A stretch of DNA of 64,000 bases. It comes from Streptomyces sp. NBC_01353. GTDB taxonomy: Bacteria; Actinomycetota; Actinomycetes; Streptomycetales; Streptomycetaceae. Location: assembly GCF_036237275.1 (NCBI RefSeq), contig NZ_CP108352.1, positions 6,448,001 through 6,512,000 on the forward strand, given 5' to 3'. Made by a program: the position numbers and the translations under genes. Positions 6,904 through 14,899 of the stretch are shown here, one piece after another. The number at the start of each line of letters is the position of its first letter. The first letter of the stretch is position 1. Under the pieces are notes generated by a model. The model saw only the letters and a program-made list of their open reading frames with translations, searched no databases and was not told the origin of the DNA.

Positions 6904-8373
6904 TCAGCGGCAGCGGGGGCTCGTCCACTCCAGACGGGTCCTGACCCGAGGGTCCTCGATGTACTCGACGGCGGCGAGGGCCGTGTCGCGGGCGTTCCCG
7001 TCCGGGCTCCCCTCCGCCAGGATCCAGGCCAACGCCTCGACGGCACGCGGATCCTGTCGGATCGCCAGCCCGCGCGCCGCCTCCGCGACGACGTCCGGAT
7101 CCTCGTCGTCCAGCCGGGCCGCGAGCGCCTCCCGGAGTACGGGCGTGTCCTCGGGCACCTCCGCGAGCGCCAGGGTCGCCCAGTCCCGCACCCCGTGGTC
7201 GTGATCGCGGCTCAGGGCGACCAGCCGTTCCACCGCCGCCGCGTCCCCGGCGGGTACGGGCCCGGTGAGCGCGCACCCGAGGGCCCGCCGCACCTCGATG
7301 TCGGGATGCGAGGCGAACGCCGTCATCTCCGGCACCGCGACCGGGTCCCCGTACTGCCCGAGCGCGACGACCACGGAGAGCGCGGGCTCCCTGGCGGCAT
7401 CCCTCGCCGTCTGCGCCGCCAGGTGGCGCAGCACCGGCATCGCCCGCGCCGTGAAGCCGTCGAGGCAGCCCAGGACGCGCGCCCCGAGGGCCCGCCGCAG
7501 GGGCTCCTCGCTCGCGCACCACGCGACGGCCGCCGCGAAGGTGTCCTCGTCGTCGCGGTCGGCCAGGGCACGGACCGTCTCGGTCCAGTCGTCGAGGTCC
7601 GGGTCCCCGCACCGCAGCGCCCGCCCGGCGAGCTCCTCGTCCGGCGCGCGGACCCCCAGCGCGCGTTCCAGGAGCGTGGCGATCGCCGCGTGGCCGGTCT
7701 GCTGCTCGTTGCCGCTGCCCGGGGCGCCGTTCGCGCGCAGCAGCTCGACGACCACGGTCACCCCGTTGTCCTCGTACACGCGGCGCACCACGGTCTCGCC
7801 GGACCCGTCGCCTCCGCTCGTCTCGAGCAGCCCGCGCCGCAACTCCTCCGCGATGTCGACACCGATCCAGCGCCACGCCTCGCGCAGAGCGTCCTCGATC
7901 GGCCCGGCACCGTGATCGAGCAGGGCCCGTACGCTCCCGGTCGAGCCGCGCCGCGCTGCCGCGACCAGCGGCGCAAGCCCGTCGGGTCCCGGCCGGTCCG
8001 GGTCGGCGCCGTGTTCCAGGAGGATCCGCGCCGTCTCCACGTGCCCGAGCCGCACGGCCCAGTCCAGGGCCGTGAACCCGAACGCCTCCGCCTGGTCCGC
8101 CCGCGCCCCGCCGGCCACCAGAGCCCGCACCACCTCGGCGTGCCCGCCGCAGGCAGCGCCGCACAGCGGAAGGTCCCCCGCCTCCTCGCCGCTGCCCCGC
8201 GCGGGATCGGCGCCCGCCGCCAGCAGAAGCCGTACGATCCCGGCCTCGTTCGCCACGGCCGCCCGGTACAGCGGGGTCTCGCCCTCGTCGTCGGCCTCGG
8301 GGGACATTCCGGCCCGGAGGGCGCGCACGACGGCGTCGTCCCCCTCGTGAATCGCGTCGAACAGCGTGCTCAT
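6904..8373 (-). CDS. Ankyrin-repeat plus HEAT-repeat protein
   Basis: 489 residues. Residues about 1-150 hold four to five ankyrin repeats (for example GETPLYRAAVANEAGIVRLL and FTALDWAVRLGHVETARIL). Residues about 230-480 hold PBS-lyase-type HEAT repeats (VRRALGCALTG, VRDWATLALAEV, VVAEAARGLAIR). Such all-helical scaffolds bind other proteins; no catalytic motif is visible. The ATG at 8373 follows a GAAGG ribosome site and begins the first ankyrin unit (MSTLFDAIHEGDDAVVRAL). Transcribed alone, with the transporter promoter to its left and a degraded small gene to its right. Proteins of this mixed type are common in Streptomyces and their partners are unknown. Confidence 0.85.
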   Translation of the reverse strand: MSTLFDAIHEGDDAVVRALRAGMSPEADDEGETPLYRAAVANEAGIVRLLLAAGADPARGSGEEAGDLPLCGAACGGHAEVVRALVAGGARADQAEAFGFTALDWAVRLGHVETARILLEHGADPDRPGPDGLAPLVAAARRGSTGSVRALLDHGAGPIEDALREAWRWIGVDIAEELRRGLLETSGGDGSGETVVRRVYEDNGVTVVVELLRANGAPGSGNEQQTGHAAIATLLERALGVRAPDEELAGRALRCGDPDLDDWTETVRALADRDDEDTFAAAVAWCASEEPLRRALGARVLGCLDGFTARAMPVLRHLAAQTARDAAREPALSVVVALGQYGDPVAVPEMTAFASHPDIEVRRALGCALTGPVPAGDAAAVERLVALSRDHDHGVRDWATLALAEVPEDTPVLREALAARLDDEDPDVVAEAARGLAIRQDPRAVEALAWILAEGSPDGNARDTALAAVEYIEDPRVRTRLEWTSPRCR

Positions 8374-8444
8374 CCGTCGACCTTCACCCGCCGGACACGA
8401 AAGGCGCAAACGATTACGCGAGGGCGATCACACCTGCGTCGCCG

Positions 8445-8729
8445 TCAGCCCGCGGTCCTGTCCGGGGCCTTGATCGGGGCGCAGGCGAACCGGTCGTAGT
8501 CCACGCGGGCGTCCTTCGTGGGACCGCACAGTTCGAACGACGTGGCCGTCTCCGTGTCCGGCAGGCTGAACCCGATCACGCCGATCTTCGTCTCGCCGCG
8601 CTCGAGATCGGTCCCGCTGATGGTCTCGCTCCAGGAAGCGGTGCGCCACTCGCCGTCCGCGACCACCTTGAGTCCGCTGCTGGGGTAGCCCTCGAAGTGG
8701 CAGATGTCGCTGTCCCCCTCATGCCGCAC
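8445..8729 (-). pseudogene. Remnant or N-terminally truncated small secreted protein
   Basis: A frame encoding a plausible protein C-terminus (DICHFEGYPSSGLKVVADGEW, then SWSETISGTDLERG and SFELCGPTKD, ending DRTAG) with three cysteines, but no signal peptide. Sensible protein-like sequence extends upstream to about 8790 (ETTCASASAEVHVDDAEV) without any ATG, GTG or TTG in frame before it runs into the metallopeptidase gene end at 8819. The first usable start is GTG 8729, which lacks a clear ribosome site. I read it as the surviving part of a secreted or lipoprotein gene whose 5' end has been lost. A short expressed cytoplasmic peptide of 94 residues is the alternative. Confidence 0.45.
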
Positions 8730-8818
8730 TTCTGCGTCGTCGACGTGAACTTCAGCCGACGCCGACGCGCAGGTGGTCTCCAGACGCTCCGCCCATCCGG
8801 AGTGAACGCCTCCGGTCC

Positions 8819-9694
8819 CTAGGTGTCGCACTCCAGCACCGAACCGCACACCCCGCACCGCGCCTTGACCTTGCGGCCCGCCGCGACGCGCAGTCGCTGT
8901 CGGCACACCGGGCACGGGAACGCGACCCGGGCCGACGCTCCCGTGCCCTCGAAGTCGTAAGGGGCGCCCGCCGGCGCCCGGCCGTAGCGGCGGTCCTTCG
9001 CATAGCGGTGGCGCGCCGTCCATCCGGCCGCCGCCAGCGGGGGCCGGCGGTTGTCCCGCGCCGCCTCCTCCCTTCCCCGGTTCCACGCCTCGTACGCGCG
9101 CGGGCTGGTGAACCACGGCGAGGGGTCCTCCCCGAACACCTCCGCCCGCTTCGCGAGGACGTACCCGAACTCCTCCGGCGTCAGGTACCCCAGCTTCTGG
9201 CTGGACACCCCGTCCTCCCGGAACGCGTCCAGGAGCAGCCATCCGGCCCCCAGGTACGTAGCCACCACATCCGTGAGGATCTCGTTCTTCCGGGTGTCGG
9301 GGAACCCGAGGTCGAGGCGGTGCAGGAGCACATGGGTGATTTCGTGGGCCAGTGCGGCTCCCACGTCCCTGCGGTGCTGCCGGAAGCGGTCGTTCAGCTC
9401 GACGAAGTACTCGGGTCCCGCCGCCAGTTCCACGCTCGCCGCATGTGTCATCTCGCGGAAGCTCACGATCATGCGCGCCTCGGGTAGCTCCAGGTGGTGG
9501 ACGAGGGCCTTTGCCACCCGCTGGGCCCCGAGGTGGAGGTCCTCCTCGTCCCCGAAGGCCACGTCCGCCGCCGGCACGCTCTTCGCGTACCGCCGGACCC
9601 CGTCCGCGGACAGCCTGCGATACAGCGCGGTGATCGCGGCCCGCACCGCGTCGAGGTGCGGGAACCCATGGACGACTTCGTTGCCGTTCGGCAC
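8819..9694 (-). CDS. Putative zinc metallopeptidase with C-terminal zinc ribbon
   Basis: 291 residues. The zinc-peptidase motif HEITH is at about 117-121, followed about 17 residues later by NEILTDVVATYLGAG, where E138 is the likely third zinc ligand (gluzincin-like arrangement). The C-terminus carries paired CPVC and CGVC knuckles, a zinc ribbon that might bind nucleic acid or simply stabilise the fold. There is no signal peptide, so it is cytoplasmic. GTG 9694 is chosen because an AAAGGGGG ribosome site sits 6 bases upstream; a longer in-frame extension starts inside the region before the divergent trypsin gene. The target is unknown. Confidence 0.75.
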   Translation of the reverse strand: MPNGNEVVHGFPHLDAVRAAITALYRRLSADGVRRYAKSVPAADVAFGDEEDLHLGAQRVAKALVHHLELPEARMIVSFREMTHAASVELAAGPEYFVELNDRFRQHRRDVGAALAHEITHVLLHRLDLGFPDTRKNEILTDVVATYLGAGWLLLDAFREDGVSSQKLGYLTPEEFGYVLAKRAEVFGEDPSPWFTSPRAYEAWNRGREEAARDNRRPPLAAAGWTARHRYAKDRRYGRAPAGAPYDFEGTGASARVAFPCPVCRQRLRVAAGRKVKARCGVCGSVLECDT

Positions 9695-9798
9695 GTCGCA
9701 CCCCCTTTCCTTCACTGTACGGGCGCCACGCGGCACCGTCCGCTGGCCGAAAACGCGTCCTTGTGGCCCCGGTGAGCGCTTGTCCATAATCCGGACCA

Positions 9799-10634
<836 letters not shown>

Positions 10635-10641
10635 CACGACC

Positions 10642-10722
10642 TGAGCGTGTACGGGCGCGGGGCCACGCCCCGCGACCGTGAGCCTGTACGGGGACGGGGC
10701 CGACCGCCCCCGTACACGCTCA
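10642..10722. terminator. Inverted-repeat terminator between convergent trypsin and beta-galactosidase genes
   Basis: 14-base perfect arms (TGAGCGTGTACGGG at 10642-10655 and its complement at 10709-10722) enclose a smaller GC-rich hairpin near 10656-10671. It lies just after the trypsin stop and before the beta-galactosidase stop, so it can serve both strands. Confidence 0.6.
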
Positions 10723-10725
10723 CTC

Positions 10726-12468
10726 TCACGCGAGCCGCACGCTCCCCGCCCCGCCCTCCAGTTCGAGCACCCACACCTCGTTGCCGCCCTCCCGGAGCAC
10801 CGGGCCCGGCACGAACAGCGACTCCTGCGGGCCCACGGACCAGTACCGGCCCAGGCAGAAGCCGTTCACCCAGACGAAGCCGCGCGTGCCGCCCGGCAGC
10901 GACAGCGCCGCGTCACCCGGCCCCGACACGTCCACCACCGCCCGGTAGAGCCCCGGCCCGGCCTCTCCGGCCACCGGCCGCAACGGCACCTTCGCCACCG
11001 CCCCCGCCTCGAAGGCGTCAAGACGCAGCCCCCGGGCCCGTACCCCGTGCACGTACTGCCGCTCGTGCCGGACCCCGTCCGTGATCCCCTTCGGCTCGGC
11101 CTGCCGCGGCCCGTAGTTGACCCGGCCCAGCGACTCCACCCACAGCTCCACCACCGCAGGCCCCGCCACCGGCTCCGCAAGGACCGCGTCCTCCGAGGTC
11201 AGCACCCCGGCCCGCACCCCGTCCACGTACACCACCGCGCGGTCGCGCAGCCCGGTCACGGAGAGCGGGTACGGCTGCCGCGGGCCGGGGACCTCCAGCC
11301 GGTAGCGCACCAGGCCCCGGTCCACGCCCAGCTCCTCGAACGTCGGCGGCAGGGGTGTCGCCGACTCCTCGTCGCCGAGCACCTCGAGGACCTCGGCGAG
11401 CGGCGCCCACTCCGCCACGGAAGCGTCCGCCGGCGCCGCGATCCGGCGCGGCGGCTCCGGGACCTCCGGCAGCGGGCCGTCCGCGAACTCCGCGAGCACC
11501 TCGCGGAACAGCCAGTACTTCTCCGTCGGCAGCCCCGACTCGTCGACCGGCGCGTCGTAGTCGTACGAGGTCACCGTCGGCCGAAGCTCGCCCTCGTGCA
11601 GCTCCCCGGCCCGGTTCGCCCCCGCCCAGCCCGCGAAGTTCGTCCCGCCGTGCGCCATGTAGACGTTCACCGACGCCCCGCACTCCAGGATCTCCCGCAG
11701 CGTCGCCGCCGTGTCCGCCGCGTCCCGTACGGAGTGCTCCGTGCCCCAGTGGTCGAACCAGCCGCACCAGAACTCCATGCACATCAGCGGCCCCGACGGC
11801 TGATGCCGCCGCAGCACGCCGAACGCCTCCCGCGCCTCCGAGCCGAAGTTCGCCGTCGCCAGGATCCCGGGCACAGAACCGCCCGTCAGCATGTGGTCCT
11901 CGGGCCCGTCCGACGTGAACAGCGGCACCCCCACCCCGCAGTCCATCAGCAGGTCCGCGACCTTGCGCAGATACCCCTGGTCGGAGCCGTAACTCCCGTA
12001 CTCGTTCTCCACCTGGACCATGATCACCGGGCCGCCGTGGTCGATCTGCCGCTCCACGACCTGCGGCAGCAGCGTCCGGAACCACCGCTCCACATGAGCC
12101 AGGTACTCCGCGTCGTCCGTCCGCACCCGCCGCCCCAGGCGCCCCGTCAGCCAGTGCGGCAGCCCGCCGTTCTCCCATTCGGCGCAGATGTACGGCCCCG
12201 GCCGCACGATCGCCCACATCCCGGCGGCCGCCACCGCGTCCAGGAAGCGCCCGAGCGCGGCCACGTCCCCGTACCGGCCGGGCTCCGCCTCGTACAGATT
12301 CCACGGGACATAGGTCTCCACACAATTGAGTCCCATCGCGCGGAGCATTCCCAGACGATGGCCCCACTGGTCCTCGTGCACCCGGAAGTAGTGCACAGCC
12401 CCCGACAGCAGCCGCACCGGCCGCCCGTCCAGAAGAAAGTCCTCGTCACCCACAGCGAACGTGCTCAT
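10726..12468 (-). CDS. Beta-galactosidase, glycoside hydrolase family 35
   Basis: 580 residues, no signal peptide, so an intracellular enzyme. The N-terminal TIM barrel begins with LLSGAVHYFRVH and carries the GH35 acid/base E156 in VQVENEYGSYG and the nucleophile E232 in CMEFWCGWFDHWG. The AEWENGGLPHWL segment (about 96-107) is also typical. The C-terminal part is beta-rich with a closing GFVWVNGFCLGRYW motif. It would release terminal beta-galactose from oligosaccharides taken up by the cell. Transcribed divergently from an AraC regulator 84 bases away, which is the likely regulator. The ATG follows GAGGGTGAGG. Confidence 0.92.
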   Translation of the reverse strand: MSTFAVGDEDFLLDGRPVRLLSGAVHYFRVHEDQWGHRLGMLRAMGLNCVETYVPWNLYEAEPGRYGDVAALGRFLDAVAAAGMWAIVRPGPYICAEWENGGLPHWLTGRLGRRVRTDDAEYLAHVERWFRTLLPQVVERQIDHGGPVIMVQVENEYGSYGSDQGYLRKVADLLMDCGVGVPLFTSDGPEDHMLTGGSVPGILATANFGSEAREAFGVLRRHQPSGPLMCMEFWCGWFDHWGTEHSVRDAADTAATLREILECGASVNVYMAHGGTNFAGWAGANRAGELHEGELRPTVTSYDYDAPVDESGLPTEKYWLFREVLAEFADGPLPEVPEPPRRIAAPADASVAEWAPLAEVLEVLGDEESATPLPPTFEELGVDRGLVRYRLEVPGPRQPYPLSVTGLRDRAVVYVDGVRAGVLTSEDAVLAEPVAGPAVVELWVESLGRVNYGPRQAEPKGITDGVRHERQYVHGVRARGLRLDAFEAGAVAKVPLRPVAGEAGPGLYRAVVDVSGPGDAALSLPGGTRGFVWVNGFCLGRYWSVGPQESLFVPGPVLREGGNEVWVLELEGGAGSVRLA

Positions 12469-12499
12469 GGCCTCACCCTCACCCTCTGGCGGCGGACGG

Positions 12500-12509
12500 G
12501 TCCATGGAC
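12500..12509. promoter_or_regulatory. Palindrome GTCCATGGAC in the beta-galactosidase/AraC divergent promoter region
   Basis: A perfect 10-base palindrome in the middle of the 84-base gap between the divergent starts at 12468 and 12553. Position is right for a shared operator, but a 10-base GC-rich palindrome can arise by chance. Confidence 0.3.
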
Positions 12510-12552
12510 AAAGATCGTCGCTGTTTGGACGGAAGAAAGGCAGGCACGGCGG

Positions 12553-13440
12553 ATGTACCACACCTGGATGCGCTACTTCACGCCCAGCCCGATCCACCAC
12601 CGCCTCGGGCTCGTCTGCCTCGGCGTCGGACTCCAGCACGGCGCCCTGCCCACCGTCGGCCCCCGCACGCTCGACCACCACGTGGCCGTCGTCGTCAGCG
12701 CCGGCAGCGGCTGGTACCGGGGCCCGGACGGCCGGCGCACCACCGTCACCGCGCCCGCCCTGATCTGGCTCACCCCCGGCGTACCGCACCACTACTCCGC
12801 CGACCCGGAGACCGGCTGGGACGAGTCCTTCGTCGATTTCGGAGGCCCCGCCACCACCACCTACACCGAGCTCGGCTACATCGAACCGGACCGGCCCGTC
12901 GTCCCCCTCTCCGACGCCGCCGCCCCGCGCGCCGCCATCGGCCGCATCGCACGGGCCGCCCGCCGCGGAAACCCCCTCCTGGAGGTCGAGACCGGAGCAG
13001 CCGTCCACGAACTCCTCGTCGCCCTGCGCCGCGCCCGCGCCGACACCAACGCCGACGGCGACCCCGTCCTCACCGCCCTCGCCCGCGACGCCTTCCAGCC
13101 GCTGTCCGTCGCCGAACACGCCGCCCGGCACGGCATGACCCCCGCCGAGCTGCGCACCGCCGTACGGCGCACCGCCGGCTGCAGCCCCAAGGACTATCTG
13201 CTCTCCATACGCCTCGGACGCGCCAAGGAACTCCTCGCCGCCACGGAACTGCCCGTCGCCGCGGTCGCCCGCCGCGTCGGCTACGACGACCCGGCCTACT
13301 TCTCCCGGCTCTTCACCCGAAGGGTCGGCACCGCCCCCATCCGATTCCGGGAACAGCAGGGGCGCACCGTCCCGGGCGGCTGGAGCAACCAGATCCCGGA
13401 TCCCGAACACCCTCCGACGATCGCCACCCGATCCGTCTAA
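12553..13440 (+). CDS. AraC-family transcriptional regulator
   Basis: 295 residues. The N-terminal half has a cupin-like sugar-sensing domain (HHVAVVVSAGSGWYRGPDG, then the LTPGVPHHYSADP loop). The C-terminal double helix-turn-helix ends with the AraC signature VAAVARRVGYDDPAYFSRLFTRRVGTAPIRFR. The neighbouring divergent GH35 gene is its probable target, making this a local galactoside-responsive regulator. The ATG at 12553 is preceded by GAAAGG at a somewhat long distance; an in-frame extension of about a dozen residues is possible. Confidence 0.85.
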   Translation: MYHTWMRYFTPSPIHHRLGLVCLGVGLQHGALPTVGPRTLDHHVAVVVSAGSGWYRGPDGRRTTVTAPALIWLTPGVPHHYSADPETGWDESFVDFGGPATTTYTELGYIEPDRPVVPLSDAAAPRAAIGRIARAARRGNPLLEVETGAAVHELLVALRRARADTNADGDPVLTALARDAFQPLSVAEHAARHGMTPAELRTAVRRTAGCSPKDYLLSIRLGRAKELLAATELPVAAVARRVGYDDPAYFSRLFTRRVGTAPIRFREQQGRTVPGGWSNQIPDPEHPPTIATRSV

Positions 13441-13443
13441 GCT
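13438..13443 (+). promoter_or_regulatory. Candidate -10 element for a leaderless chorismate mutase transcript
   Basis: TAAGCT, overlapping the AraC stop codon, lies 8 bases before the ATG of the chorismate mutase gene, and no ribosome-binding sequence is visible. This is the usual layout of leaderless actinobacterial messages. The -35 is weak. Confidence 0.4.
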
Positions 13444-13451
13444 CGCTGCTC

Positions 13452-13757
13452 ATGAGTGAGATCGACGAGTCCGTCACGGCGGAACTGACCCGGCTGCGCG
13501 AAAGCATCGACAACATCGACGCGGCGGTCGTCCACATGCTCGCCGAGCGCTTCAAATGCACACAGCAGGTAGGCGTCCTCAAGGCGAAGCACCAGCTGCC
13601 GCCCGCCGACCCGGCCCGCGAGGCCAGCCAGATCGCCCGGCTGCGCGAACTGGCCGAGAGCGCGAAACTGGACCCGGCGTTCGCGGAGAAGCTGCTGAAC
13701 TTCATCATCGCGGAGGTCATCCGCCACCACGAGACGATCGCGGACGGAGCACGCTGA
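13452..13757 (+). CDS. Monofunctional chorismate mutase, AroQ type
   Basis: 101 residues, all helical. It carries the AroQ fold signature: LRESIDNIDAAVVHMLAERFKCTQQVG (arginine and aspartate of helix 1), VLKAKHQLPPADPAREASQ (the catalytic lysine K44 or K46 and R56) and a C-terminal helix ending IRHHETIA. It rearranges chorismate to prephenate in phenylalanine and tyrosine synthesis, in the cytoplasm. It sits 12 bases after the AraC stop and 16 bases before the asparaginase gene. The start may be leaderless. Confidence 0.9.
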   Translation: MSEIDESVTAELTRLRESIDNIDAAVVHMLAERFKCTQQVGVLKAKHQLPPADPAREASQIARLRELAESAKLDPAFAEKLLNFIIAEVIRHHETIADGAR

Positions 13758-13773
13758 TGAACGGAGCGGGCCG

Positions 13774-14763
13774 GTGAGCCGCGTCACGGTCTTCACCCTG
13801 GGTGGGACGATCTCCGCGCGCGGCGGCGACGCCTCGCGCATGACCGGCGCGGAGGTCCTGGCCGGGCTCGGCGCCCCCGACATCGACGTGGAGCTCCGCG
13901 ACATCCGCCGGCTGCCCAGCTCCTCCCTGTCCTTCGAGGACCTTGCCGCAGTCGCGCACGAGGTACGGGGAGCCGTCGCGGCAGGCTCCGGCGTCGTCGT
14001 CGTCCAGGGCACGGACACCCTGGAGGAGACCGCCTTCCTCCTCGACCTGCTCTGCGTCACCGGCGAACCGATCGTGGTCACCGGCGCGATGCGCCGCCCC
14101 GACCTGCCCGGCGCCGACGGCCCGGCCAACCTGGCCGCCGCACTCGCCGTCGCCGCCGACCCCGGCTGCCGGAACCTCGGCGTCCTCGTCGTCCTCGCCG
14201 ACGAGATCCACGCCGCCCGTCTCGTCCGCAAGACCCACACCACGTCCGTCGCCACCTTCGCCTCCCCGGGCGCCGGCCCGCTCGGCGCGGTCGTCGAGGG
14301 CGAGCCGCGCATCCTGCTGCGCCCGACCGGCACCAGCGCGATCCACCCCCTGAGCCTCGACCCGGCGGTACGGGTCGCCCTGATCACCCTCACCGTCGGC
14401 GACCGCGGCGAACTCCTGGAGGCCGTCGACTCCCGCTTCGACGGCCTCGTCGTGGCCGCCTTCGGCGCCGGCCACGTCCCCTCCTGGCTCGTCGAGCCCC
14501 TGGCCGACCTCGCCGGCCGCATCCCCGTCGTCCTCGCCTCCCGCACGGGCGCCGGCGCCACCCTCACCCGTACCTACCGCGGCCCCGGCTCCGAGTACGA
14601 CCTCCTGCACCGCGGCCTCGTCCCCGCAGGCCCCCTCGACCCGGTCAAGGCCCGCCTCCTCCTGCACGCCCTGCTCTCCTCCGGCGCCAAGGGCCCCGCG
14701 GGCTACGACCGCCCCGGCATCACGGCGGCCTTCGCCCATGTGAACGGCACCGGCCTCGCGTAG
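13774..14763 (+). CDS. L-asparaginase
   Basis: 329 residues, no signal peptide, so a cytoplasmic enzyme of the bacterial asparaginase I/II fold that hydrolyses L-asparagine to aspartate and ammonia. The nucleophile T12 is in TLGGTISAR and the second signature T80-D81 is in VVQGTDTLEETAF. A lysine in LADEIHAARLVRKTHT completes the T-T-D-K set. The C-terminal domain contains the VVLASRTGAG segment. Start is GTG with GGAG 7 bases upstream; the gene is likely co-transcribed with chorismate mutase. A hairpin directly downstream ends the unit. Confidence 0.9.
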   Translation: MSRVTVFTLGGTISARGGDASRMTGAEVLAGLGAPDIDVELRDIRRLPSSSLSFEDLAAVAHEVRGAVAAGSGVVVVQGTDTLEETAFLLDLLCVTGEPIVVTGAMRRPDLPGADGPANLAAALAVAADPGCRNLGVLVVLADEIHAARLVRKTHTTSVATFASPGAGPLGAVVEGEPRILLRPTGTSAIHPLSLDPAVRVALITLTVGDRGELLEAVDSRFDGLVVAAFGAGHVPSWLVEPLADLAGRIPVVLASRTGAGATLTRTYRGPGSEYDLLHRGLVPAGPLDPVKARLLLHALLSSGAKGPAGYDRPGITAAFAHVNGTGLA

Positions 14764-14802
14764 AGGTGTCCGGACGCTCGTCGGCCCCGTCCGGACGCCT
14801 CC
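14763..14802 (+). terminator. Terminator after asparaginase
   Basis: Hairpin with 14-base arms (GAGGTGTCCGGACG at 14763-14776 region, complement ending at 14801; one G-U pair) starting at the asparaginase stop. A second small hairpin (CCGCTGA/TCAGCGG, 14839-14856) follows. Confidence 0.6.
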
Positions 14803-14899
14803 GTCCCGCCCGCCGACGCGTCGGCGGAACCCCGCGGTCCGCTGAGCTGTCAGCGGAACCCCCGTGCCCCGCCGCCACCCCTTCGGGCAGCATGGGCCC

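Noticed and set aside
9741-9760. AdpA-type box upstream of the trypsin gene
   Set aside because: TGGCCGAAAA differs from the remembered AdpA consensus at a key G, so it is not reported as a site.
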